Part shown: positions 33,846 through 44,564 of the stretch, piece by piece
Numbering within the stretch: position 1 is the stretch's first letter
How the letters are laid out: each line of letters begins with the position of its first letter
Source: Nibribacter koreensis
Lineage (GTDB): Bacteria; Bacteroidota; Bacteroidia; Cytophagales; Hymenobacteraceae
Reading direction: 5' to 3'
Assembly (NCBI RefSeq): GCF_039541795.1
Contig: NZ_BAABGX010000002.1
Coordinates: 1,674,001 to 1,738,000, forward strand
DNA: 64,000 nucleotides
Program-made: the position numbers and the translations under genes
Notes under the pieces: model-generated
Seen by the model: only the letters and a program-made list of their open reading frames with translations
Database searches by the model: none
What the model was told of the DNA's origin: nothing

Positions 33846-34931
33846 ATGAAGAAGATATTCGTTTTTCTGCTTTCTATTCTTACTTTTTCAGCCCAGGCGG
33901 CAGAATCTACTGAGGGTGGAGAATTCAAGCCCGGCGACATGATCATGCACCACATTGGTGATGATTACACATGGCATTTCGCTGACGGTCTGGTGCTTCC
34001 CCTTCCAGTGATTGTAAATGGTGAAAACGGGTGGGATGTCTTCTCCTCGTCTAACTTCTACAATGCAGACCATCAATTACAGCCTTACAAGGGCTACGTG
34101 ATGGAGCATGGGCATATTTACTATGCAGATGCCAATGGCAAGCCAAGAGCCGTAACCACCGCTGACGGCGAAGCCAAAGCAGTGGGTCCTTTGGATCTTT
34201 CTATTACTAAGAACGTGGCCTCCATGCTGGTTAGTGTGTTGCTGTTGTTCTTGGTGTTCATGTCTATTGCCGGCGCGTACAAAAAGAACAGAGGCAGAGG
34301 CCCAAGAGGTATTCAGTCTTTCTTTGAGCCCATCATCATCTTTGTACGAGACGAGATTGCCAAAACCAACATCGGGCCTAAGTATGAGCGCTACATGCCG
34401 TATTTGTTGACCGTGTTCTTTTTTATCTGGTTCAATAACCTGTTAGGCTTATTGCCAGGTGGTGCCAACTTGACCGGTAACATCACGGTGACGTTGATCT
34501 TAGCAGTATTCACCTTGTTGATCACGGTATTCAGTGGTAACAAATCGTACTGGGGTCACATCTTCAACACGCCGGGCGTTCCGTGGTGGTTGAAGTGGGG
34601 TATTCCTATCATGCCACTGGTAGAGGTAATTGGTATCTTTACCAAGCCATTCTCTTTGATGGTTCGACTTTTTGCCAACATCACGGCAGGTCACATCATC
34701 ATTCTTTCCTTGTTTAGCTTGATCTTTATCTTCAAGTCTATTGCCATTGGTCCGGTGAGTGTAGCTTTTGCTGTGTTCATGAACTTTTTGGAGCTGTTTG
34801 TGGCTTTACTGCAAGCGTACATTTTTACCCTGCTGTCTGCCATGTACTTTGGCGGCGCGGTAGAAGAGCATGACGGTCACGGTGACTTAGGCCACGGCGA
34901 CGCTCCTTACGCGGTAGACCCGCATCATTAA
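33846..34931 (+). CDS. atpB: F0F1 ATP synthase subunit a
   Basis: Stator subunit with the proton half-channels. It has a signal-like N-terminus (ending AQAAES) and an extended periplasmic region, as is common in Bacteroidota, followed by five or six helices. The essential Arg is in LMVRLFANITAGHIII. A His/Asp/Gly-rich tail (EEHDGHGDLGHGD) ends the protein. ATG 33846 was preferred over an upstream in-frame start at 33807 because it begins the hydrophobic signal. 361 residues. Confidence 0.94.
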   Translation: MKKIFVFLLSILTFSAQAAESTEGGEFKPGDMIMHHIGDDYTWHFADGLVLPLPVIVNGENGWDVFSSSNFYNADHQLQPYKGYVMEHGHIYYADANGKPRAVTTADGEAKAVGPLDLSITKNVASMLVSVLLLFLVFMSIAGAYKKNRGRGPRGIQSFFEPIIIFVRDEIAKTNIGPKYERYMPYLLTVFFFIWFNNLLGLLPGGANLTGNITVTLILAVFTLLITVFSGNKSYWGHIFNTPGVPWWLKWGIPIMPLVEVIGIFTKPFSLMVRLFANITAGHIIILSLFSLIFIFKSIAIGPVSVAFAVFMNFLELFVALLQAYIFTLLSAMYFGGAVEEHDGHGDLGHGDAPYAVDPHH

Positions 34932-34967
34932 TCTGAATTTCTTTTTTAACTATATATACCTACAATT

Positions 34968-35225
34968 ATGTTAGCATTATTGCTTCAAGCTTTGTCAGAA
35001 GGCGCAGGTTTCGCGATTATGGGTGCCGGTATCGGTGCTGGTTTAGTTGCTCTTGGCGCTGGTCTTGGTATCGGTAGAATCGGTGGCTCTGCCATGGAGT
35101 CTATTGCAAGACAACCTGAGGCCGGTGGTAAGATCCAGACTGCAATGATTATTGCTTCTGCTCTTATTGAAGGTGTTGCCCTTTTCGGGGTGGTTGTTTG
35201 CCTTCTGATCTCTTTCATCAAGTAA
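34968..35225 (+). CDS. atpE: F0F1 ATP synthase subunit c
   Basis: Proteolipid that forms the rotor ring; 85 residues in two helices. Helix 1 is Gly-rich (GAGIGAGLVALGAGLGIG), the loop reads ARQPEA, and helix 2 has the ion-carrying Glu in ASALIEGVALFG. The sodium-type Gln in helix 1 and Ser/Thr next to the Glu are missing, so proton coupling is expected. A hairpin (35238-35275) separates it from atpF. Confidence 0.96.
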   Translation: MLALLLQALSEGAGFAIMGAGIGAGLVALGAGLGIGRIGGSAMESIARQPEAGGKIQTAMIIASALIEGVALFGVVVCLLISFIK

Positions 35226-35237
35226 GATGATTCTATC

Positions 35238-35275
35238 CTTCTCCCGTCCTGACGATTGGTCTGGACGGGATGAAG
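35238..35275 (+). promoter_or_regulatory. Hairpin between atpE and atpF
   Basis: CTT-C-TCCCGTCC pairs with GGACGGGA-TG-AAG (stem 35242-35249/35263-35270, extended). There is no T tract, so mRNA protection or processing that favours the high-copy c subunit is more likely than termination. Confidence 0.5.
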
Positions 35276-35347
35276 TGATAAAGGGAGAACAAGTAGAGTA
35301 TATGCGTTATTAGAGGGATTGCCCTCCAAGACTTTAAATAGAAAGAA

Positions 35348-35845
35348 ATGAATCCATTAGTAACTCCAAACATAGGGCTACTTATCTGGCAAGCAGTCAC
35401 TTTCCTGATTGTGATGTTCTTATTGTCTAAGTTTGCCTGGAAGCCTATCATGGCAGCCTTGCGCGAACGTGAGCAATCTATTGACAGCGCCTTGCAGATG
35501 GCTGAGAAAGCCAAGCTAGAGATGCAGTCTTTAAAAGCTGACAACGAGCGCCTTTTGAACGAAGCCCGTGTTGAGCGTGAGCGCATCTTGAAAGAGGCTT
35601 CTGAAACAGCTAACGCGCTGGTAGAAGGAGCTCGTGCCAAAGCCAATGAAGAAGGACAGCGCATGATTGAGAACGCCCGTGAGGCCATTGGCCATGAGAA
35701 GCAGGCAGCCTTGACCGAGGTGAAGAACCTGGCAGCTACCTTGTCTATCAACATTGCTGAGAAACTGTTGAACCGCGAGTTGCAAGACGAGCAGGCGCAA
35801 CGTGCTCTGGTGCAAAGCTACCTACAGGACGCCAACTTAAGCTAA
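35348..35845 (+). CDS. atpF: F0F1 ATP synthase subunit b
   Basis: Peripheral stalk subunit of 165 residues: one N-terminal helix (about 9-28, LIWQAVTFLIVMFLLSKFAW), the conserved W-KPI, then a long charged right-handed coiled coil (residues about 35-160). It starts 122 nt after atpE, a gap that holds the hairpin. atpH follows 68 nt later. Confidence 0.95.
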   Translation: MNPLVTPNIGLLIWQAVTFLIVMFLLSKFAWKPIMAALREREQSIDSALQMAEKAKLEMQSLKADNERLLNEARVERERILKEASETANALVEGARAKANEEGQRMIENAREAIGHEKQAALTEVKNLAATLSINIAEKLLNRELQDEQAQRALVQSYLQDANLS

Positions 35846-35913
35846 GACCGGTAAAGGCGAGCCGCTTCCCGCCCATTGAAAAGGAAGCCTGAACCTTAAA
35901 CCACGCTAGAGAG

Positions 35914-36471
35914 ATGTCAGACGTTAGAGTTGCCTCCAGATACGCCAAGTCGCTGTTGGAGCTAGCCAATGAAAGAGGCCAGCTAGAGCAGGTGTACGCA
36001 GACATGCTTTTGTTTACAAAGGCCGTTGCCGAGACCCGCGACTTGCACCTGGTGTTGCAAAACCCAATTGTAAAACACGATAAGAAACTCGCCATCCTTA
36101 CCTCTATTTTCTCAGGGAAGGTAACCGAGTTGACCCTTGCCTTCTTCAAGATTCTTACTCAAAAGAACCGCGAGAAAATCCTTGAGACGGTGGCCACAGA
36201 GTTTGTGACCCAGTACAACGAGGTAAAAGGCATTCAAATAGCAACGGTGACCACTGCCGTTCCATTGACTGAAGACCTGCGTGCCACTTTCCAGAACATG
36301 GTGAGAGAGCGCTCTGGTAAAACAGTAGACCTGAAAGAAGTGGTGAACCCAGCCGTAGTAGGCGGGTACGTATTGCGCGTTGGAGATGAGCAGATTGATA
36401 ACACAGTCCGCGCCAAGGTGCAGAAGTTGAAAAATAAGTTTAAAGAAAATCCATACATTACTAAACTATAA
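35914..36471 (+). CDS. atpH: F0F1 ATP synthase subunit delta
   Basis: Connects the peripheral stalk to the F1 head. Of 185 residues, the N-terminal six-helix domain starts ASRYAKSLLELANERGQLEQ. The C-terminal part shows the delta signature VKGIQIATVTTAVPLTED and VDLKEVVNPAVVGGYVLRVGD. atpA begins 2 nt after its stop, so translation is coupled. Confidence 0.95.
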   Translation: MSDVRVASRYAKSLLELANERGQLEQVYADMLLFTKAVAETRDLHLVLQNPIVKHDKKLAILTSIFSGKVTELTLAFFKILTQKNREKILETVATEFVTQYNEVKGIQIATVTTAVPLTEDLRATFQNMVRERSGKTVDLKEVVNPAVVGGYVLRVGDEQIDNTVRAKVQKLKNKFKENPYITKL

Positions 36472-36473
36472 TC

Positions 36474-38054
<1,581 letters not shown>

Positions 38055-38066
38055 TTAACTCAACAG

Positions 38067-38103
38067 AAGAAGAGCTTTGCCCACCCGGCAGGCTCTTCTT
38101 TCT
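38067..38103 (+). terminator. Hairpin with T tract between atpA and atpG
   Basis: AAGAAGAGC pairs with GCTCTTCTT (9 bp) with an inner TGCC/GGCA extension, followed by TTCTCT. It could end part of the transcripts after atpA and so set the alpha to gamma ratio (3:1 in the complex). Confidence 0.6.
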
Positions 38104-38127
38104 CTGTTCATATTTGACTAACTATTA

Positions 38128-39018
38128 ATGGCTAGTTTAAAAGAAGTACGCAATAGAATTGTTTCCATTGGGTCTACGCAACAGATCACCAAAGCCATGA
38201 AAATGGTGGCGGCGGCCAAGTTGAGAAGAGCACAGGACAACATTATCCGTATGCGTCCCTATGCACAACGCTTGAACAGTATTCTGTCTAACGTCTCTAC
38301 GGTAAACGCAGAGTCAGACACTAATATCTATTCGCAGAAGCGTGACGTGCAGCGGGTATTGATCATTGTGGTAACCTCTGACCGCGGTTTGTGCGGGGCT
38401 TTCAACTCTAACGTGATGAAAGCGGCCAACCTTTTGATTAAAGAGAGATACAGCGCACAAGAGGCCGCCGGTAACGTAGAGATTATGGCTATTGGTAAAA
38501 AAGGACATGAGTTCTTTACCAAGCGTAACTATACACTAGCCGGTGACTATACCACGGTCTTCAACAACCTGTCTTTTGAGCGCGTACGCGTAGCCGCAGA
38601 ACAGGCCATGGAAGGCTTCATCTTGGGTCAGTATGATCGCATTGATCTTGTGTACAACGAGTTCAAGAACGTGGCTACCCAGATTGTGCGTACAGAGCAG
38701 TTCTTGCCAATCCCTGAAAAGACTGAAGAAGAGACGGCCAACAACGCCAACTCTGACTATATCTTTGAACCTTCTAAAGAAGAGATTGTAGAGCAGTTGA
38801 TTCCTAAGTCTTTGAAGATTCAAATCTACAAGGCGGTATTGGAATCTAATGCTTCTGAGCACGGTGCCCGTATGACTGCCATGGACAAAGCCACTGAGAA
38901 CGCTGGGGAGCTCTTGAAACAATTGAAACTGACCTACAACCGAACGCGTCAAGCGGCCATTACCACCGAGATCCTGGAGATTGTGGGTGGTGCAGAGGCG
39001 CTCGCGGCCAGTAGATAA
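38128..39018 (+). CDS. atpG: F0F1 ATP synthase subunit gamma
   Basis: Central rotor shaft, 296 residues. It opens with the family start LKEVRNRIVSIGSTQQITKA and has VTSDRGLCGAFNSNV in the middle, and the C-terminal helix SEHGARMTAMDKATENA...LTYNRTRQAAITTEILEI. It closes the operon; the genes for beta and epsilon are not here. A terminator follows. Confidence 0.96.
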   Translation: MASLKEVRNRIVSIGSTQQITKAMKMVAAAKLRRAQDNIIRMRPYAQRLNSILSNVSTVNAESDTNIYSQKRDVQRVLIIVVTSDRGLCGAFNSNVMKAANLLIKERYSAQEAAGNVEIMAIGKKGHEFFTKRNYTLAGDYTTVFNNLSFERVRVAAEQAMEGFILGQYDRIDLVYNEFKNVATQIVRTEQFLPIPEKTEEETANNANSDYIFEPSKEEIVEQLIPKSLKIQIYKAVLESNASEHGARMTAMDKATENAGELLKQLKLTYNRTRQAAITTEILEIVGGAEALAASR

Positions 39019-39041
39019 TCCATCTTCACCCATATTTGCGG

Positions 39042-39067
39042 CGCCCATCCAAAAAGATGGGCGTTTC
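39042..39067 (+). terminator. Terminator after atpG
   Basis: CGCCCATC, loop CAAAAA, GATGGGCG, then TTTC. An 8-bp GC-rich stem 23 nt after the atpG stop. Confidence 0.8.
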
Positions 39068-39150
39068 GCATTTTAGAGCGGTGCGTGTTATCGTAAGGTT
39101 ATCATTTGTAAAACGTTAGCAGAATGGGCAGGGCAAATTATAAGCTCTAG

Positions 39151-39158
39151 TATCTTTG
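39151..39158 (+). promoter_or_regulatory. Candidate -7 element TATCTTTG before the alkaline phosphatase gene
   Basis: Matches TAnnTTTG, 63 nt before the ATG at 39221. Transcription would start inside palindrome copy 13. Confidence 0.4.
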
Positions 39159-39161
39159 CTA

Positions 39162-39199
39162 TGTTTTTCACCTGTTTTCTGGGAAATAGCCCAAAAACG
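39162..39199. repeat. 38-nt palindrome, copy 13
   Basis: TGTTTTTCACCTGTTTTC on the left and ATAGCCCAAAAACG on the right; imperfect. Lies just after the candidate -7 element, so it may form part of the mRNA leader. Confidence 0.8.
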
Positions 39200-39220
39200 G
39201 ATTAACCATCCTCCACTTAT

Positions 39221-40885
39221 ATGGAAAGAAGATTTTTCAACTTCCCCCTGGTTCTTCTCCTCTTGCTGTTGTCCTTCACAACAGAAGCGCAGAAAAGAAA
39301 CCGCAAAAGCCTACCGGCCCAGCCTAAACTAGTGGTGGGCATTGTAGTGGACCAGATGCGCTATGATTACCTGTACCGCTACTGGAGCAAGTATTCTAAT
39401 GACGGGTTCAAACGCCTACTACGCGAAGGCTTCAACTTCAAGAACAACCATTATAACTACGTTCCCACCTACACAGGTCCTGGCCACGCGTCCATCTACA
39501 CGGGCACCACGCCGGCCATGCACGGCATTGTAGGCAATGACTGGTACAACAGAACCACCAATAGAAACATCTATTGTACCGAGGATAAGTCGGTTCAATC
39601 CGTAGGCTCTACCTCAAACGCTGGTCAGATGTCACCAGTCAACATGATCTCTACCACCATCACAGATGAGCTCAAACTGGCCACCAACCAGAAGAGTAAA
39701 GTGATTGGCCTAAGCTTGAAAGACCGCGGTTCTATTCTTCCGGCCGGGCATGCCGCCAATGCCGCTTACTGGTTTGACGGTACCAACGGCAACATGATCA
39801 CCAGCACGTATTACATGCAGGAGCTCCCGGCATGGGTACAAGCCTTCAACAACCGCAAACTAGCCGACCAGTACTTAAGCCAGCCTTGGACGACGCTGTT
39901 GCCCATAGAACAATACACCGAGAGCACCGCCGATGACCAGCCATTTGAAGGCCTGTTCTCTGGTGAGAAGAAACCGGTGTTCCCGCACAACCTGCCAGAG
40001 TACCGCGGCAAGACGTTTGATCTATTGCGGGCTGTGCCTGCCGGAAATACCTATACCAAGGACTTCGCCATTGAGGCTATCAAGGCTGAGAACCTGGGCA
40101 AAGGGCAAGTGACGGATTTTTTGGCAGTGAGCTTCTCTACGCCAGATTACATAGGTCACCAATACGGGCCTAATTCCATTGAAGTGCAGGACAACTACCT
40201 TCGCCTGGACAAGGACATGGCCGACCTGCTCAAATTCTTGGACAGCCACCTAGGCAAGGAGAACGTGTTGATTTTCTTGACGGCAGACCACGGTGCGGCG
40301 CATAACCCCAATTACATGAAGAGCCTTCGCATCCCAGCTGGTGTCATCACGGGAAGTGCCATGACAGACTCTCTCAAAAAGCATTTGAACCAGAAATTTG
40401 GCACGGCAGAGTGGATATCCAGCTTTTTTAACCAGCAGGTGTACTTAAACCACGCCATCATTGAAAGTAAGAAAGCAGACTTGGTGGCCATCCAGGAAGA
40501 AACTGCCCGTTTTATGCAGCGTTTTCCGGGTGTTTTACGTTGTATCACCTCTGACGCCCTCATGAAGTCTCATTGGGAGAGCGGTTTAGGGATGCTGGTA
40601 GAGAACGGCTACATGCCGTACCGCTCCGGAGACGTGGTGGTGATGCTACAGCCCGGCTGGTATGAGGGCTACGGTCGCGGCGAACCCAAAGGCACCACGC
40701 ACGGCAGTCCCTGGTCTTATGACACCCACGTGCCGCTGTTGTGGTACGGCTGGCAGATTCCGGCCGGCGAGAGCTCCCAGAGAAGCAACATCACAGACAT
40801 TGCCCCCAGCCTAGCCAACTGGCTGAACATTCAAGAGCCCAACGGTACCACCGGCAAAGCCTTACAGCAATACATGCAGAAATAA
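39221..40885 (+). CDS. PafA-like alkaline phosphatase superfamily protein
   Basis: Exported phosphomonoesterase of the alkaline phosphatase superfamily, 554 residues. Signal peptide (about 1-22, ending TEAQ). Active-site pattern as in PafA: metal ligand VVDQMRYDYL, nucleophile Thr in YVPTYTGPGHAS, Asn in VGNDWYN, the Lys-x-Arg pair in LSLKDRGS, and later ligands in FLTADHGAAHNP and THGSPWSYDTHVP. It would release phosphate from organic esters in the periplasm. Inorganic pyrophosphatase follows 48 nt later, which may or may not be a functional link. Confidence 0.88.
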   Translation: MERRFFNFPLVLLLLLLSFTTEAQKRNRKSLPAQPKLVVGIVVDQMRYDYLYRYWSKYSNDGFKRLLREGFNFKNNHYNYVPTYTGPGHASIYTGTTPAMHGIVGNDWYNRTTNRNIYCTEDKSVQSVGSTSNAGQMSPVNMISTTITDELKLATNQKSKVIGLSLKDRGSILPAGHAANAAYWFDGTNGNMITSTYYMQELPAWVQAFNNRKLADQYLSQPWTTLLPIEQYTESTADDQPFEGLFSGEKKPVFPHNLPEYRGKTFDLLRAVPAGNTYTKDFAIEAIKAENLGKGQVTDFLAVSFSTPDYIGHQYGPNSIEVQDNYLRLDKDMADLLKFLDSHLGKENVLIFLTADHGAAHNPNYMKSLRIPAGVITGSAMTDSLKKHLNQKFGTAEWISSFFNQQVYLNHAIIESKKADLVAIQEETARFMQRFPGVLRCITSDALMKSHWESGLGMLVENGYMPYRSGDVVVMLQPGWYEGYGRGEPKGTTHGSPWSYDTHVPLLWYGWQIPAGESSQRSNITDIAPSLANWLNIQEPNGTTGKALQQYMQK

Positions 40886-40933
40886 TCTGTTTCTGCGCAA
40901 GACGATAATAATAGCTTAGAATTAAAAGTACGT

Positions 40934-41494
40934 ATGTTAGAAATTTCAAAAACCGCCAGCAACCCTTGGCATGATGTAGAATACGGCGATCAGGCGCCAG
41001 CAGTAGTAACCGGTATCATTGAAATCCCGAAGGGATCCAAAGCAAAATACGAGTTAGACAAAGAGAGCGGCCTTTTGAAGCTGGACCGCGTGTTGTTCTC
41101 AGCGGTGCATTATCCTGCCAACTATGGCTTCATTCCGCAGACCTACTGTGATGACAAAGATCCTTTGGACATTCTGGTGCTTTGCTCTATTGACGTGGCT
41201 CCTATGTGTCTTATTGATGCCAAGGTGATTGGCGTGATGCAGATGATTGACAACAACGAGGAAGATGACAAGATCATCGCCGTGGCTGCCAATGACATGT
41301 CTGTGAAGCACATCAATGACATCTCTGAGTTGCCGCCGCATACCTTGCTAGAGATTCAGCGCTTCTTTGAAGACTACAAGAAGCTGGAGAACAAGCAAGT
41401 GGTAGTAGAGAACTTCCTGGGCCGCGAAGACGCCTACCGTATCATTGAAGACAGCATCAAGTTGTATAATGACACCTTCCGGACCGAAGGATAG
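40934..41494 (+). CDS. ppa: Inorganic pyrophosphatase (family I)
   Basis: Hydrolyses pyrophosphate from biosynthetic reactions to phosphate. The 186 residues contain EIPKGSKAKYELDKESGLLKLDRVL, cut here to its key parts: EIPKGSKAKYE, then HYPANYGFIPQTYCDDKDPLD with the metal-binding DxxDPxD pattern, and later EDDKIIAV. The length is normal for bacterial soluble PPases. A terminator and palindrome copy 14 follow back to back. Confidence 0.96.
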   Translation: MLEISKTASNPWHDVEYGDQAPAVVTGIIEIPKGSKAKYELDKESGLLKLDRVLFSAVHYPANYGFIPQTYCDDKDPLDILVLCSIDVAPMCLIDAKVIGVMQMIDNNEEDDKIIAVAANDMSVKHINDISELPPHTLLEIQRFFEDYKKLENKQVVVENFLGREDAYRIIEDSIKLYNDTFRTEG

Positions 41495-41515
41495 TATTCC
41501 TGAAGCAAATAACAT

Positions 41516-41549
41516 AAAGCGCCATTTTCTACAAAGAGAGTGGCGCTTT
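41516..41549 (+). terminator. Terminator after ppa
   Basis: AAAGCGCCA pairs with TGGCGCTTT across a 16-nt loop, followed by C and the T run of palindrome copy 14. Confidence 0.75.
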
Positions 41550-41587
41550 CGTTTTTGGGCTGTTTTCTGAAAAATAAGCCAAAAACA
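41550..41587. repeat. 38-nt palindrome, copy 14
   Basis: CGTTTTTGGGCTGTTTTC on the left and ATAAGCCAAAAACA on the right. It abuts the ppa terminator with no spacing. Confidence 0.88.
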
Positions 41588-41669
41588 GGAGAGAAAGCAG
41601 AACAAGTTGTCAGGATTCTCGTCTGCAACGTATCTTGCCTTACCAACCAACCGTTGGGCCCTCACACAG

Positions 41670-42518
41670 ATGCGCTATCTTTTAAAAATTCTGGATTTCA
41701 TTTTGTTCAGCAATATATTCATTGCCGCCTGCGCAACGGCACTGGTATGGGAAACCTATTTGCTGAGCGGCATGCCCATGTCCACCCGGCTGGGGGTGAT
41801 GGCGTTCTTCGCCACGCTGTTTGTCTATAATGCAGACAGTCTGCTTCCTTACAAATTCAATCAGGACGTGCCCCTCACCAAACGCATGGCCTGGGTGCAG
41901 AAGAACCGGTTGGTTTTGATGGCCATTGCCGCTACCAGCGTCCTGTGCGTGTTTGCCTTGTACTGGATGGCCGCCTTTGAGTTGAGCTTCTGGTTTATGC
42001 TACACCTGATGGTGGTGGCTGGCTTGTATTCCATTCCCGTGCTCCCAGACCGCGAAGGCTACATCCCGCTCCGTGATATTCCTTTTCTAAAAGTCTTCTT
42101 GATTGCCTATGTCTGGTCAGCCATTACGGTGCAACTGCCACAGATGGAAGCCGGCCGCGATTTGTTTGCCGCTGACAGCCTCATCCTGTTTGTGAGACGG
42201 TTTCTGTTCATCTTTGCCTTGACGCTGGTCTTTGACATACGAGACCTTAACAAAGACAGGATGACGGGTACCGTTACGTTCCCTGGCAAGTGGGGTGTGG
42301 CTAAGACCAAGCGCTTGGCACTAATGGCATTGCTCCTGTTTGCCGTCTTGTTACCCGCCACCATCAACTGGCAAGTGCGTCTGGCATTGGGACTGTCTGC
42401 CCTAGGTTCTGCCTGGGTAGTCTGGAACGCCCATGAGAACCGGTCCCATTATTACTTTCTGGTGCTGGCCGACGGCATGATGCTCCTGCAGTTTCTGCTG
42501 GTCTGGCTATTGATGTAA
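41670..42518 (+). CDS. UbiA-like prenyltransferase family membrane protein
   Basis: The 282-residue protein has about eight helices and two Asp-rich sites placed as in the UbiA fold: FVYNADSLLPYK near the second helix and FDIRDLNKDRMTGTVTFPG later, the latter like the DxxD motif of UbiA enzymes. The first motif is shortened compared with NDxxDxxxD, so the enzyme activity and the acceptor are uncertain. ATG 41670 was chosen because the frame before it runs through the palindrome. No quinone genes are near. Confidence 0.65.
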   Translation: MRYLLKILDFILFSNIFIAACATALVWETYLLSGMPMSTRLGVMAFFATLFVYNADSLLPYKFNQDVPLTKRMAWVQKNRLVLMAIAATSVLCVFALYWMAAFELSFWFMLHLMVVAGLYSIPVLPDREGYIPLRDIPFLKVFLIAYVWSAITVQLPQMEAGRDLFAADSLILFVRRFLFIFALTLVFDIRDLNKDRMTGTVTFPGKWGVAKTKRLALMALLLFAVLLPATINWQVRLALGLSALGSAWVVWNAHENRSHYYFLVLADGMMLLQFLLVWLLM

Positions 42519-42535
42519 GCTTTTACAGAGAGAGC

Positions 42536-42573
42536 CGTTTTTGCCTTTATTTCCGGAAAAGAGCCCAAAAACG
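42536..42573. repeat. 38-nt palindrome, copy 15
   Basis: CGTTTTTGCCTTTATTTCC on the left and AGAGCCCAAAAACG on the right; imperfect, with intact ends. It separates convergent genes. Confidence 0.85.
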
Positions 42574-42594
42574 ACTATATTCTTTGGAGATTAA

Positions 42595-44106
42595 TCAGCC
42601 TTTCTCTACCGCTAGAAACGCCTTTCCTAAAAACGCAGACAAGTCTGAGGCAATCAGAGAAGCCTGTCCCATTTCCTGCGCGGCCAAGTCACCGGCCAAA
42701 CCATGCACATAGATGCCCAGCAAACACGTCTCTAAGGCACTGTAGCCCTGCGCCCGCAAAGAAGTGAGAATGCCCGTGAGCACGTCGCCAGAGCCTCCGG
42801 TGGCCATGCCTGGGTTGCCGGTGCTGTTAAAGTAATACTCGCCCGTAGGCGTGCCCACGCAACTATGCGCTCCTTTCAAGACCACATAGCATTTATGTTC
42901 CTGGCAGAAACTCTGAAGCAGTTGCAGTCTGTGAAAATCATCGGTGGCGGGGCCGGTCAGGCGCTCAAACTCTTTGAGGTGCGGCGTCAGAATGCTTCCT
43001 TCGGGTAGGGTTCTGAGCAAAGTCCGGTCCGCGGCCACCAGGTTCAGGGCATCGGCGTCTAACACCAGCGGCGGAAGATGTAACCTAAATAAGGCTTCCA
43101 AGGCCAACCTGGTGTCTTCGGCTTGGCCCAAGCCCGGTCCTATACCCAAGCAATCATAGGCGTCTGGCTGGCCAGTGAACCGCGTGAAATGCAGGTCATG
43201 AAGATCGGTTAAAGCCATGGCTTCGGGCACTGCGGTTTGTACAATGCTGTAGCCAATCTGCGGCACTTGCACGGTCAACAATCCCACTCCAGCCCGTAAC
43301 GCTGCTTGCGCAGACAAGATGAGCGCGCCTAGTTTGCCGTAGCTCCCGCCAATGAGCAGGGCATGCCCGTAGGTGCCTTTGTGCGCATATTTCTTCCGGG
43401 GCTTTAGAATAGACTTTATGAAAGCGGGCGTAAGGAGCTGATAAGGCGAGGCCACATTCTGTAAATATTCTGGATGCAAGGCAATAGACACCGCATGCCA
43501 CTCGCCCACATACGCGCCTGACGAAGGCAATAGGAACGACAACTTGGGCTGTTCAAAAGTCACCGTGTGCGTAGCCTGCACCACCGTACTGTCTTGCAGC
43601 AAAGCCTCATCAGCAAAAAGACCCGAAGGAACATCCACGGAAATAATGGTGCCGCCCAACTGATTCATCTTCTCCACCACCTGCGCATAAACTCCGCGCA
43701 AAGGCCTGGACAAGCCAGACCCGAAGAGCGCATCCAGCACCACGGTCCCTGGTGACAATTCTGAAAAATCCTCTATAGATTGAATGGACTGCGCCGGAAG
43801 CTCCTGCGGAAGGCGGTGCAGGTTCTGTGTGAAGTCGTCAGATTTGGTCTGGTCTGGTTCCTCTACCAGAAACACCTGCACATTATAGCCCCTGTTGTGC
43901 AGAAGCCTGGCCGCGGCCAATCCGTCTCCGCCGTTGTTGCCGGGTCCGCAGAAGATGGCAAAGGGTACCTCTGGGGAGAACCTTTGGGTAAGCCAATCTA
44001 CCAACGCCGAAGCCGCTCTTTCCATCAAATCCAGGGAGGAGATGGGCTCATGCTGGATGGTGTAGGCATCGGCCTTTCGGGTTTGGGCGGCGGAAAGGAT
44101 TTTCAT
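42595..44106 (-). CDS. nnr: Bifunctional NAD(P)H-hydrate epimerase/dehydratase
   Basis: Repairs damaged NAD(P)H hydrates. The N-terminal epimerase domain (about 1-210) has the nucleotide site CGPGNNGGDGLAAARLL. The C-terminal ADP-dependent dehydratase domain (about 225-500) has GGSYGKLGA and the ATP-site signature GNPGMATGGSGDVLTG. The 503-residue length matches fused Nnr proteins. ATG 44106 (MKILSAAQTRKAD) is the usual family start; the longer frame upstream runs through a simple-sequence repeat. Confidence 0.94.
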   Translation of the reverse strand: MKILSAAQTRKADAYTIQHEPISSLDLMERAASALVDWLTQRFSPEVPFAIFCGPGNNGGDGLAAARLLHNRGYNVQVFLVEEPDQTKSDDFTQNLHRLPQELPAQSIQSIEDFSELSPGTVVLDALFGSGLSRPLRGVYAQVVEKMNQLGGTIISVDVPSGLFADEALLQDSTVVQATHTVTFEQPKLSFLLPSSGAYVGEWHAVSIALHPEYLQNVASPYQLLTPAFIKSILKPRKKYAHKGTYGHALLIGGSYGKLGALILSAQAALRAGVGLLTVQVPQIGYSIVQTAVPEAMALTDLHDLHFTRFTGQPDAYDCLGIGPGLGQAEDTRLALEALFRLHLPPLVLDADALNLVAADRTLLRTLPEGSILTPHLKEFERLTGPATDDFHRLQLLQSFCQEHKCYVVLKGAHSCVGTPTGEYYFNSTGNPGMATGGSGDVLTGILTSLRAQGYSALETCLLGIYVHGLAGDLAAQEMGQASLIASDLSAFLGKAFLAVEKG

Positions 44107-44564
44107 GTTATTGATTGCTGATCGCTGATTGTCAATTGTTAATTGCTGGCAAGAAAGCACAAGTGCTGTAATTCTTTCTACGTGCAGAGAGCGGCAGGGT
44201 GTTCAAGATGCGTGATGTAGTAATCAATCGCCTAGCATCACTTTTTTTAGGCTCTTAGGAAAGGAGCGGTAGCCATTATATTCAACCTCTGTGTCACAAC
44301 CACAATACGCTCTAATTGTAGATAGCATTCAACTAGTGGTAGTCATTTTCCAGCTACTACTAATTAATCTCCAGCCACTACCCCGCCGCCGTTGTTGGTG
44401 TTATCACCAACAACCTCATCTGTGGTCTCTCAAACCAAATGCTTACCCAACTCCAGTAAAACAAAAATTCCGTTTTCGGGCTGTTTTCACTAAAACAGCC
44501 CGAAAACGGAATCATATATGTTGCCACTAGTCTATCTCAGCAATAAACAATAAACAATCAATAA
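44107..44564. other. Repeat-rich spacer between PAP2 and nnr, no gene seen
   Basis: It holds a TGATT/AATTG simple-sequence tract (44110-44149) before nnr, palindrome copy 16, and an AATAAACAATAAACAATCAATAA-like tract (44541-44568) at the PAP2 stop. Short frames over it are not supported. Confidence 0.55.
44471..44508. repeat. 38-nt palindrome, copy 16
   Basis: CGTTTTCGGGCTGTTTTC and GAAAACAGCCCGAAAACG-like arms with perfect pairing; flanks ATTC/GGAAT extend the stem (44467-44512). Compared with copy 1, two arm positions are changed together with their partners (TGGC to CGGG). Confidence 0.93.
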
